Assembly (NCBI GenBank): GCA_964546585.1
Contig: CAZJKE010000007.1
Span: 10,125-74,124, forward strand
DNA length: 64,000 nucleotides
Source of the DNA: CAZJKE01 sp964546585
GTDB taxonomy: Bacteria; Planctomycetota; Phycisphaerae; Phycisphaerales; SM1A02
Reading direction: 5' to 3'
Part shown: piece by piece, positions 57,031-64,000 of the stretch
How the letters are laid out: each line of letters begins with the position of its first letter
How positions within the stretch are numbered: the stretch's first letter is position 1
The notes under the pieces: model-generated
Database searches by the model: none
Seen by the model: the letters and a program-made list of their open reading frames with translations, nothing else
What the model was told of the DNA's origin: nothing
Program-made: the position numbers and the translations under genes

Positions 57031-57956
57031 GGTCTTGCATTCCTCTGCTCATCGAGCAGCGTGCCGAGCTGTACGAAGAAGTTCCGCTCGTTCTCCTTGA
57101 ATTCCGCCCATTCGCCATCCGCTGCAACCAACATGAGTGATCCGAGTCGGTCACCCGCAACGAGTTGCACCCGCTCTCCCGTGCGATCGTGCCGTAGCCA
57201 GACTTCGGTCTTCCCACTGCCCTGCACCACTCCTGTTACGAGCCACTGCCCGCTCGGTGTCTGCTCATTCGACGGTTGTGGGAGTGGACGCGAGGGCACA
57301 TCTGGCTGCGGTACGCTGAATGGATTGCTCGCCGCTGCAGCAACAATTACTGCGCGGCGGCTTGAATCGTATTCCGCAAAGACGGGCTCTTCGACGGTTG
57401 CGTCCGGCAGATAGATCGTTCGCAGATCGATGCGGGCCATGAAACTCCGACCGTTGTCCTTTGCCTCAAGCCGAAGCAACTCGACGCGGCAGATCCAGGG
57501 CTCCACCTCGAGCCGATCGACCAACTCCAGGATCTGTGCAAGGGTTCCCTGACCGGACACCCAACCTTCGACCTCCACAAGATCTACTTCATCAGCGATA
57601 TCCCCGCGGAACTTGGACTTTGCCGGCGACTCCCGCACAACCATGCGGCCGGTTCCAATTGTCACCGACTGCAGTCCGACCGCTTCACAGAGGCGATTGA
57701 GTCGTGCACGCAATCGATGGTCAACCTCTTCCCCGGTTCCACCGAGGCTCATCGCGGAGACACCCGCGATGGCGTCGCGTACGCGGTCGTGGTCGTCGAC
57801 AGCCCGCCGCCAGTTCGTTATCCGTGACTTGGCCTCGCTGATGTCCTGCCGCAGCGCCGCACGTGGACCAAAAAGCGTGCTGTCGACAATGCCCCACACC
57901 ATCCACGCCCCCACAACGGCGACGACAGCCAAGATGATCATCCCGCGGCGGCTCAC
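57027..57956 (-). CDS. Type II secretion GspM-like protein with GspC/PilP-like C-terminus
   Basis: This 309-residue inner-membrane protein has one N-terminal helix (MIILAVVAVVGAWMVWGIV), a periplasmic coiled coil (about 30-60) and a ferredoxin-like PilO/GspM domain (about 90-180). A linker rich in Pro follows, then a C-terminal beta domain (about 235-300: GQWLVTGVVQGSGKTEVWLR, ERVQLVAGDRLGSLML) that resembles the GspC homology region/PilP, which contacts the secretin N0 domain. GTG 57956 overlaps the gspL stop (GTGA) after a GAGGGGG; the stop overlaps gspD. No separate gspC exists in the operon, so this may be an M-C fusion. Confidence 0.8.
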   Translation of the reverse strand: MSRRGMIILAVVAVVGAWMVWGIVDSTLFGPRAALRQDISEAKSRITNWRRAVDDHDRVRDAIAGVSAMSLGGTGEEVDHRLRARLNRLCEAVGLQSVTIGTGRMVVRESPAKSKFRGDIADEVDLVEVEGWVSGQGTLAQILELVDRLEVEPWICRVELLRLEAKDNGRSFMARIDLRTIYLPDATVEEPVFAEYDSSRRAVIVAAAASNPFSVPQPDVPSRPLPQPSNEQTPSGQWLVTGVVQGSGKTEVWLRHDRTGERVQLVAGDRLGSLMLVAADGEWAEFKENERNFFVQLGTLLDEQRNARP

Positions 57957-59392
57957 GGTTGAGCCCCCTCGTTCGCCGCCTCAGTTGCAAGGCGATAGGT
58001 GAATCCAACGGGCATGCGGCGGCCACCGGTAGATTCGGAACCCGGCGAGTCAACCTGATAACTCTCCGCCGAAACAAGTTCCTCGCGTAGCGCATCGGCC
58101 GTTGCGCGATCGATGGCCTCGCCATCGAGAACGATCATGATTTCCGGCTCGGCACTCCAGGCATCCTGCTTCTTGTCGTACTTGACACCCTTGAAGTCGA
58201 TCGATCCACGCCAACTGTCCAGCACCAAACGATCAGTGGTGGGCGACATGGCCTGCAGGTGCTGCAGGTGGGCCAGCCAGTCCACTTCCACAGATTGCCA
58301 CTGTTCCAGATGCTCAAGGCGATAGCGATCGCGGAAGTACCGCATGGCGCTTCCCTGCAGGTTGCGCTGGGTTCGCTTCAGATCGGCGAGTTCTGCCCGA
58401 AGGCCCGACATCTGGAGGTTGCCGGCGGTCCACAGGCCGCCGATCACGAATACTGTCGCCGCGACGGCGGCCAGCGACATGCGGCGGCGGCGAGCAGCGA
58501 GATCCGGCGCGCGCCGTGGATGCAGAAAGTCAATACCAGGCCTGCCCGCCTCTTCGGCAAGCAACAATCCCGCCAGGGGCCAGAGTCGATCGCCAACATC
58601 TCCGGTGACACCCGCACACTCACTGAGGATCTCGACTGGACTGTTCAATACCCCGGCAAGACGCGTCACTGCGGATGCAAGCGAGGCTTCGTCACCCATC
58701 AACATGCAGCGATCGATGGACGCACCGTCGTTTCCAACTTTGTAACTCATCCATGTGCGGCGAGTTTCCGTTTCGATGGCGTCACCGGGTTCACCACCGT
58801 TTCGCGGGAAATCGCCCGCCCGCGAAAACCTGACGCCCCCGTTGTCCAACACGGTGAATTCGATCCCACCTCGTGTCACATCGATCACCAGTACAGCGCC
58901 ATCGCCAGCCAGCGCAGCAGTGCCAAGGCAGCGGAGTGTCACTGCCGAGGGCGTGTAGCCCGCTGCCTCTGCCACTTCGCATGCATCCCGGAACACCTCG
59001 CCTGATACGGCGGCGGCCAGAACTTCCGTCGATTGTTCGCTCATCCCCAGTGGCAACACATCGATTGCAGCATCGTCCCCTTCAAACGGCAACTCCTGCT
59101 GCATCGAGAGCCGGGCCATTTCCGGGACTTCCGATGGTTCCGTTGTCGGCACCGAGAGCCGCTTGACGACCGCTTGATCCCTGCCAAGTGACACGATGGC
59201 TCTTCCCCGAGCGAATCCGGCCCGCTCCAACTGGTCACCAAGCCAGGTTCCACGCTCGGTGGACGTCTGTGTATCGGGTGGCCAGGGAAATTCACCCCCT
59301 CGCCGAAGGCGCATCGAGCCCCCGCGGGACACCTCCAGGCAGCGGGCCGCCGTGGGTCCAAGATCCAACACAATGTCCGCGGCCTTCACCAC
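57953..59392 (-). CDS. Type II secretion GspL/PilM-PilN-like protein
   Basis: This 479-residue protein has a cytoplasmic actin-like (PilM) fold: DIVLDLGPTAARCLEVSRG, VLVIDVTRGGIEFTVLD and AVSGEVFRDACEVAEAAG. A transmembrane helix follows at about residue 310 (SLAAVAATVFVIGGLWTAGN), then a coiled coil and a periplasmic ferredoxin-like (PilN) domain. It links the GspE ATPase to the inner-membrane platform. Tandem GTG codons at 59392/59389 are preferred because an AGGAGGAGAG precedes them; a GTG at 59413 would place that purine tract inside the coding sequence. Confidence 0.85.
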   Translation of the reverse strand: MVKAADIVLDLGPTAARCLEVSRGGSMRLRRGGEFPWPPDTQTSTERGTWLGDQLERAGFARGRAIVSLGRDQAVVKRLSVPTTEPSEVPEMARLSMQQELPFEGDDAAIDVLPLGMSEQSTEVLAAAVSGEVFRDACEVAEAAGYTPSAVTLRCLGTAALAGDGAVLVIDVTRGGIEFTVLDNGGVRFSRAGDFPRNGGEPGDAIETETRRTWMSYKVGNDGASIDRCMLMGDEASLASAVTRLAGVLNSPVEILSECAGVTGDVGDRLWPLAGLLLAEEAGRPGIDFLHPRRAPDLAARRRRMSLAAVAATVFVIGGLWTAGNLQMSGLRAELADLKRTQRNLQGSAMRYFRDRYRLEHLEQWQSVEVDWLAHLQHLQAMSPTTDRLVLDSWRGSIDFKGVKYDKKQDAWSAEPEIMIVLDGEAIDRATADALREELVSAESYQVDSPGSESTGGRRMPVGFTYRLATEAANEGAQP

Positions 59393-59425
59393 TTGTGACT
59401 CTCTCCTCCTCACCCCAGAGGGCGG

Positions 59426-60784
59426 TCATGGTATCGCGGTCGAGGTGGGCCTCCACCGCCCACCGCGGCGTCGCGGCACCGCAGCCCCAGCCCCCGGGGA
59501 GGAATTGTGGATAACTTCACCCTCTGGATCTTCGATGGGCTCTCCAGCCTCCTCAGGTGGGTTCGGGGGAGGTTCCACAGCCCAATGGGCAGCGATCTCC
59601 AAGTGGGTAATGTCACGGAGGTAGGCAATGCGGGCCCGTGGACCGGCCAGATCGATGACGGCCTCATAGACGATTGGGCTGGTGAGCGGACCATCCGCGT
59701 CCTCGATCGCAACCTCACCTCCGGCAACCCGAACGCGCCATGTCCAGCACCTCGTAGAGATGTTACCCGCCAACTTGGCGTAATCGCCTCGTTCAAGCAC
59801 ACCTTCCGAAACAAGCCACAAGGGCGATGCACGCATCTCCGAGTCAAGCGACTTGCGTGCGCGCACGATGTGCGCAGGGGCATCGGCGGTCATGGCATCC
59901 ATTGCTACGAGCGCTTCGTAGGTTGCCGAGTTGATGTCGAGTTTTCCATAGTCAAACTCGTCTTCGTTGAAACACATCGCATCAATGACTGGCACCAGAT
60001 CCATGACGGGCACATCAAGTGAAAGTAGTGATGCGTTGACATTCTCATCAGTAAATGTTTCCCCCGCGTCCGAAATCGCTCGCAACGCGAGTTCGATTAC
60101 TTCGTCGAACTTCTCGGCTCGAGGCGTGTTGAGATTTTCCCGCGCGGCGCCGTCGCGTCGAATCGGAACTGAAACGGACCAAACGGTTACAACATCCGAG
60201 AGACCTCGCACTTCATCGCCGACCAGTCTCGCTGCAATGCGTTCACCGATATCGCGAGGTGGTGGGATAACCTCGATCTCCTCCATCGGTCCCCAAAGAA
60301 TATCCGCGGTCACGCCTGGTACATCCAGAAGATCAGCGATGCTTGCAAACTCCCCAAGTTGGCCCCTCGCCTCGACAATGGCAGCGGCCATGGCCTCATC
60401 CACCATGCCCGTAGCCACCAGTTGGCTCTCTGAAACGCTGTTCAGATCCAGTTTGCCCCCTTCTGCCACAAGGAGTTCTCCGTCCGCGCCGTGTTCCAGA
60501 AAACGAACGACACCGAGGCGGCCGGCTTCATCGTAGATCACAAACTCGTCGTCCAGTTCCGGCGAATTCCCGCTCAAGATCATGTCTCGTTGTTCCTGAA
60601 GGAGGGCCATCGCCGCTTCGACGCCGCTCATCGCCAACGCGCGGGCCTGCACGCGATCAACTTCTCCACTTGTAACCGCCGCATTGGATGTCGCAATTGA
60701 AAGAAGCGATGTCGCGACGAGCATCGCCGCCATCATGACCACGAGCACCGCAACCATCGCTACGCCTCTTCTGAGAGAGTTCAT
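59426..60784 (-). CDS. gspK: Type II secretion minor pseudopilin GspK
   Basis: This 452-residue protein starts MNSLRRGVAMVAVLVVMMAA. The prepilin cleavage site is after RRG, and as in other GspK proteins the +5 Glu is absent. The large globular domain contains two helix-hairpin-helix-like repeats: KLDLNSVSESQLVATGM...VDEAMAAAIVEARG and KLDINSATYEALVAMDA. Its position after gspJ (ATGA overlap) and before gspL is canonical. It caps the pseudopilus tip with GspI and GspJ. The last 50 residues are Pro/Gly/Arg-rich and probably disordered. Confidence 0.9.
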   Translation of the reverse strand: MNSLRRGVAMVAVLVVMMAAMLVATSLLSIATSNAAVTSGEVDRVQARALAMSGVEAAMALLQEQRDMILSGNSPELDDEFVIYDEAGRLGVVRFLEHGADGELLVAEGGKLDLNSVSESQLVATGMVDEAMAAAIVEARGQLGEFASIADLLDVPGVTADILWGPMEEIEVIPPPRDIGERIAARLVGDEVRGLSDVVTVWSVSVPIRRDGAARENLNTPRAEKFDEVIELALRAISDAGETFTDENVNASLLSLDVPVMDLVPVIDAMCFNEDEFDYGKLDINSATYEALVAMDAMTADAPAHIVRARKSLDSEMRASPLWLVSEGVLERGDYAKLAGNISTRCWTWRVRVAGGEVAIEDADGPLTSPIVYEAVIDLAGPRARIAYLRDITHLEIAAHWAVEPPPNPPEEAGEPIEDPEGEVIHNSSPGAGAAVPRRRGGRWRPTSTAIP

Positions 60785-61332
60785 TGTTCTGGCTCCGTGT
60801 CTGCCAGACGAATGATCCTCCGCCGATCAGGAACTCGACCCTCATCCCTTGGCGCATCGAACCACAATGAAACCTCGACCGCGGCTGGAAGGTGTCCCTT
60901 CGTCAACGAGTCAAAGGCGTTGAGCCATTGATCATCGAAGAATCGCAATTGCATGTCTGCAACATCGGTGGACAGAACGGCAGTGGATTCCTCTTGTTCC
61001 ATGACGAGCGTGCCGTCGAATCGGCAGGCCCATCGTTGTTCATCGCGCATCGAAGCACCGGGCAAGTCGACACTGCGGCACGAAACAGTCAATTCATTCT
61101 CATTGCCGATGAGGCCCGGCAAACCGGACCTGGATTGGGTGATGGCCGTACCCAGTGCCGCTTCCATCCGATCCATCAACAGAGATGCTGCTTCTTGTCT
61201 CGCGACATTGCGGGCGAGATCGCTGCGGACCTGCAAGAGGCCGAAATAGAACTTGTAAAGGCCTCCCATGAGCGCCCCGAAGAGAGCGACTGCGAGCAGG
61301 ACCTCGAGGAGCGTCATGCCGCGACGCCTCAT
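60781..61332 (-). CDS. gspJ: Type II secretion minor pseudopilin GspJ
   Basis: This 183-residue protein has the prepilin signal MRRRG/MTLLEVLLAVALFGAL (Glu+5 present) and a soluble C-terminal domain with Cys pair (SCRSVDL...WACRFDG) and the GspJ-like VSLWFDAPRDEG end. It overlaps gspI (ATGA) and gspK (ATGA). It should form the tip complex with GspI and GspK. Confidence 0.88.
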   Translation of the reverse strand: MRRRGMTLLEVLLAVALFGALMGGLYKFYFGLLQVRSDLARNVARQEAASLLMDRMEAALGTAITQSRSGLPGLIGNENELTVSCRSVDLPGASMRDEQRWACRFDGTLVMEQEESTAVLSTDVADMQLRFFDDQWLNAFDSLTKGHLPAAVEVSLWFDAPRDEGRVPDRRRIIRLADTEPEQ

Positions 61333-61700
61333 GGTGCAGCCTCCGTTGAAGTTCCGCGGAGATTCACGAGCCGACGAATCGTGACGCTTGTCACATCGCT
61401 ATGAACGGACATCGCTACCAGTGTCAGGTTCGGAATGCTGCTCACCTCGGTGTCGATTTCGACGGACCACCACGGCATATCGTCATGCCCCCCACCCTCC
61501 AGGATTTCCTGCACATTAATCTCCTGAAGTTCGAGTTGATTCAAGAGCGTGACCGCCAAATCCATCGCTTCGGCCGCCCCCCGCGCCCTCTCCGCGGAGG
61601 AGATGGATGAGCGGGCAACCGACAGCGTGAATGCCGATGCTGCAACGAAGAGTGCCAGCGCAAGCAGCATCTCCAGAAGCAGTGCGCCGCGGCGCCTCAC
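61329..61700 (-). CDS. gspI: Type II secretion minor pseudopilin GspI
   Basis: This 123-residue protein has signal VRRRG/ALLLEMLLALALFVAA (Glu+5). The GTG at 61700 overlaps the gspH stop (GTGA) and follows AAGGA by about 6 nt; an ATG at 61715 is an alternative but gives a longer leader. The C-terminal part (about 85 residues) is small and beta-rich as in GspI. It sits between gspH and gspJ, the usual order. Confidence 0.85.
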   Translation of the reverse strand: MRRRGALLLEMLLALALFVAASAFTLSVARSSISSAERARGAAEAMDLAVTLLNQLELQEINVQEILEGGGHDDMPWWSVEIDTEVSSIPNLTLVAMSVHSDVTSVTIRRLVNLRGTSTEAAP

Positions 61701-62200
61701 TGATCTTCCTTCCATTCGAACGACCAACCCGCATCATCTTCTTCCTCGAGAGGCTCATGCGACTCTTGTAGCCGTCCGGTAAGCGAGTCAACGGTACATG
61801 TGCGGCCGTTACAGACAATCGTTCCGGACTCTGCCGCAGTTCCGTCCGGTAGCAAAATGACCCAGGGCCCGCCCTCTTCTCCATCCACGGCGATGCCACC
61901 GGGCACAACGCGGATGGCCCAGCGTTCCTCGATGGGTTCATCCTCAAACTGTGCCACAACCTCGCCTCTTTCCGAGTCCACCCGAATGAAGACCGGGCGA
62001 CCGCTGCTGCGCGACTCCGCTCGGGCGAGCATCAGATGTGCCGAAACAATATCGAGGGCCGCATCGCCTCGGCGTTCGTCGAGTCCGCCCATCAAGACCG
62101 GCACGCTGAGTGCAGCGACAGCGGCAACAACCGCGATTGCGAGCATGACCTCAAGAATCGAAAAGGCGCGGACCGAACCGCGCACTGCGCGGGACCGCAT
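61697..62200 (-). CDS. gspH: Type II secretion minor pseudopilin GspH
   Basis: This 167-residue protein has prepilin signal RGSVRA/FSILEVMLAIAVVAAVA with Glu+5. The soluble part carries GspH-like VFIRVDSERGEVVAQ and WVILLPDGTAAESGTIVC. The acidic tail (EPLEEEDDAGW) is unusual. ATG 62200 lies 4 nt after the gspG stop. It forms the sub-tip of the pseudopilus. Confidence 0.86.
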   Translation of the reverse strand: MRSRAVRGSVRAFSILEVMLAIAVVAAVAALSVPVLMGGLDERRGDAALDIVSAHLMLARAESRSSGRPVFIRVDSERGEVVAQFEDEPIEERWAIRVVPGGIAVDGEEGGPWVILLPDGTAAESGTIVCNGRTCTVDSLTGRLQESHEPLEEEDDAGWSFEWKEDQ

Positions 62201-62204
62201 CGGA

Positions 62205-62729
62205 TCAACCCGTGGCGGCAGAGGAGTCGTCCGGCATGTCGAAATCGAATTCTTCCTCGACCTCGCCATCCTCACCTCGCACACGATCATGATTCGTGAT
62301 GTCGTCGTCCGTTCCTTCCTCGCCATCGGGTCCAAGTGACACCAGGTCGTAATAGGCTTCGCCCCTGATCTCACCCGGGTACTGGTAGACCAGTTCGTGA
62401 CCCCACACATCCTTGGTGACCGGGTCCTCGAGGTAGGGGCCTTTCCAGTTGGGCGCGTCCTCTTCGTCGTCGAGTGCGTCAGATCGCCAAAGGACCGTAA
62501 CGCCTTCTTCCTCGGACGGATATCGTCGCATCGCCATCTTGAAGTGCTTCATTGCGGCGTCGATCTGATCGAATTGCGCCCGCTGCAAATCGACATCACT
62601 CTGATCGCGAATGCCCATCAGGTTGATGGCAACCAGTCCGCCGAGTGCCAACATGATCGCAATGACGATCAGAAGTTCGATCAGCGAGAATGCTCGCCGG
62701 TGCAGTCGCCGTTTCGTGTTGTGGTTCAT
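62205..62729 (-). CDS. gspG: Type II secretion major pseudopilin GspG
   Basis: This 174-residue protein has signal LHRRA/FSLIELLIVIAIMLAL with Phe+1 and Glu+5, then AQFDQIDAAMKHFKMAMRRYP and NWKGPYLEDPVTKDVWGH, the GspG core. The Ca2+-site region DGEEGTDDDITNHD is intact. Compared with typical 140-residue GspG it has a 25-residue acidic C-terminal tail. A GGAAGG precedes the ATG. It is the main subunit of the pseudopilus piston. Confidence 0.93.
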   Translation of the reverse strand: MNHNTKRRLHRRAFSLIELLIVIAIMLALGGLVAINLMGIRDQSDVDLQRAQFDQIDAAMKHFKMAMRRYPSEEEGVTVLWRSDALDDEEDAPNWKGPYLEDPVTKDVWGHELVYQYPGEIRGEAYYDLVSLGPDGEEGTDDDITNHDRVRGEDGEVEEEFDFDMPDDSSAATG

Positions 62730-62773
62730 GAATCCTTCCCTTTCCTCAGTGGCGTGGTGTGCGGCTGCACAGT

Positions 62774-63958
62774 CTACAGTGCTGCCTGCATCCGTAGCAT
62801 GGGTACGATGAGAGCGATGAAGATGAAGAGCACAATTCCGGCCATGCAGAGCAGCAGGGCCGGTTCCATGAGTCGAACGAGCAGCGACAGCGTGCGATCC
62901 ACACGCCGCTCAATTGTCTCTGCAACCGTGGACAGCACGCTCGGTAGTTGATTGGCTGTCTCTCCGACAGTGATCATTTCCACAACCTCGTCGTCGAACA
63001 TGCCGCTGGCTTCAAGTGGCGACGCGAGTGATTCGCCTTCACGCACCGCGTCCTCGGCCTTCTCGATTGCGGACGCGAGTACGGGATTTCCGGCGGCGCC
63101 GCGAGCGATCTGCATTGCCTCCAGAACCGGAACACCATTCTCGAGCAGTGTTCCGAACAGTCTCGCGAATCTGGCAATGGCGAGAAGGCGAACGAGATCT
63201 CCGATCTTGGGAATAGCAAGTTGCCAGCGGGCCCATGTGAGCCTCGCGGAGTCTCTTGCCATCAGTGATCGTAATCCGAATGCGACGGCCAACAGGCCCC
63301 CAAGCACCCACGGCCATCCGTGTACAAGGATGTCACTTGTGACCAGCAGAATTTCTGTAGCAACGGGAAGGTCGACCTTTGCATAAAAGTCCTGAAACTT
63401 GGGAACAAAGAAGACCAGTGCGAAGACGATGATGAGCAGGCCGATGCCGAGCAGGACAAATGGATACACAAGGTTGCCGATGACGCTGCTTCGCACATTC
63501 GCCTGATGTTCAAGAAATGACGACATTCGTACCAGCACATCTTCCAGAAACCCGCCTCGTTCACCTGCTTGCACCATGGCAACATGTACATCGGGAAAGA
63601 CATCGCCGCGGGCGGCCATCGCGTCAGCCAAGCGGCCCCCTTCGGCGACTTCGTCGGCAATCTGATTGAATACTGCCGCCAATTGCAGATTGGATTTTCC
63701 CCTGCCCAGCAGTTGCAGCCCGCGGAGAAGCGGCACGCCCGCCCGAAGTAGATCTGCCAGTTGCCGGTAGGCATTGGCGAGGTTTCGAATGCCAATCCGC
63801 CGCTGGAAGAGAGTGTGTTCGCGCACTTCGTCCACCATCACTGGAGCGAGGCGCCGCGTTTGCAGCTCGTCAATTGCTGCAGCGCGGTCTGAAGCCGTTA
63901 CGCGTCCCTCAATCCGCTGTCCTTCACCGTCGCGCGCAATGTACGCCCAAGTGGCCAC
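62774..63958 (-). CDS. gspF: Type II secretion inner-membrane platform protein GspF
   Basis: This 394-residue polytopic protein has two T2SSF domains. The N-terminus WAYIARDGEGQRIEGRVTA is the family start, followed by LRAGVPLLRGLQLLG, GERGGFLEDVLVRM and the first helices (VLLGIGLLIIVFALVFFV). Repeat 2 has ARLFGTLLENGVPVLEAMQ and SLLVRLMEPALLLCMAG. GTG 63958 gives the family N-terminus; the frame stays open to the right edge and a TTG at 63992-63994 is possible. It anchors the GspE motor. gspE would be upstream, outside the window. Confidence 0.93.
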   Translation of the reverse strand: MATWAYIARDGEGQRIEGRVTASDRAAAIDELQTRRLAPVMVDEVREHTLFQRRIGIRNLANAYRQLADLLRAGVPLLRGLQLLGRGKSNLQLAAVFNQIADEVAEGGRLADAMAARGDVFPDVHVAMVQAGERGGFLEDVLVRMSSFLEHQANVRSSVIGNLVYPFVLLGIGLLIIVFALVFFVPKFQDFYAKVDLPVATEILLVTSDILVHGWPWVLGGLLAVAFGLRSLMARDSARLTWARWQLAIPKIGDLVRLLAIARFARLFGTLLENGVPVLEAMQIARGAAGNPVLASAIEKAEDAVREGESLASPLEASGMFDDEVVEMITVGETANQLPSVLSTVAETIERRVDRTLSLLVRLMEPALLLCMAGIVLFIFIALIVPMLRMQAAL

Positions 63959-64000
63959 GCTCCGAATTGTAGGGATTGCGAAGACACCTACCAACGACTG

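Overview
The window looks like draft or metagenome-assembled chromosome from a Gram-negative planctomycete, probably the class Phycisphaerae. That placement is inference. It rests on high GC, tightly packed short operons, ECF sigma/anti-sigma pairs with secreted partners, planctomycete-style pseudopilins, a long membrane pyrophosphatase and a large secreted zinc metalloprotease. Two runs of exactly 100 N (15603-15702 and 25535-25634) are assembly gaps. Each falls inside a gene, so the apparent frame change across each gap means nothing. No insertion sequence, prophage, CRISPR array or rRNA was seen.

Layout. 1-1679 (minus): ECF sigma factor, membrane anti-sigma-like protein and a secreted helical protein cut by the left edge. 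1772-8659: CaCA antiporter, DnaB, an HU/IHF protein, the TrkA/TrkH potassium uptake pair and an isolated NuoI. 8690-13523: ATP synthase operon atpZ-I-B-E-F-H-A, which stops after alpha; gamma, beta and epsilon are absent from the window. 13537-18137: a HAL2-type nucleotidase, an SLC13 transporter (gapped), an EEP-like membrane protein and a sugar-nucleotide epimerase. 18197-25925: a lone pseudopilin, a second ECF sigma/anti-sigma pair, a HIT protein, an MFS transporter, ribosomal protein S1 with a strong terminator, and a secretin-N-like glycine-rich secreted protein (gapped). 25915-36971 (mostly minus): an S9 peptidase, a MacB-type permease, then a chain hppA, rsfS, hydrolase, PQQ-like protein, trmB and histidine kinase, with rpsU upstream. 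37126-45935: a NYN nuclease, PdxH, a membrane protein, the metalloprotease, PurE, a compact Asd-like protein, an arginine/lysine decarboxylase and tRNA-Gln(CUG).

45986-63958 (minus) is the most striking region. It is a type II secretion operon in the order gspF-G-H-I-J-K-L-M-D-lipoprotein, with mostly 4-nt start/stop overlaps. Its secretin is 3516 residues long. An N0-like domain and a normal C-terminal pore flank about 37 consecutive secretin N-type (KH-like) domains, where ordinary GspD has three. GspM appears to carry a GspC/PilP-like C-terminal domain, and no separate gspC is seen. gspE is not in the window but could lie past the right edge. I infer a secretion channel with a very long periplasmic stem, perhaps suited to the enlarged planctomycete periplasm. 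The operon ends in a G-run element that could form a G-quadruplex in its transcript.
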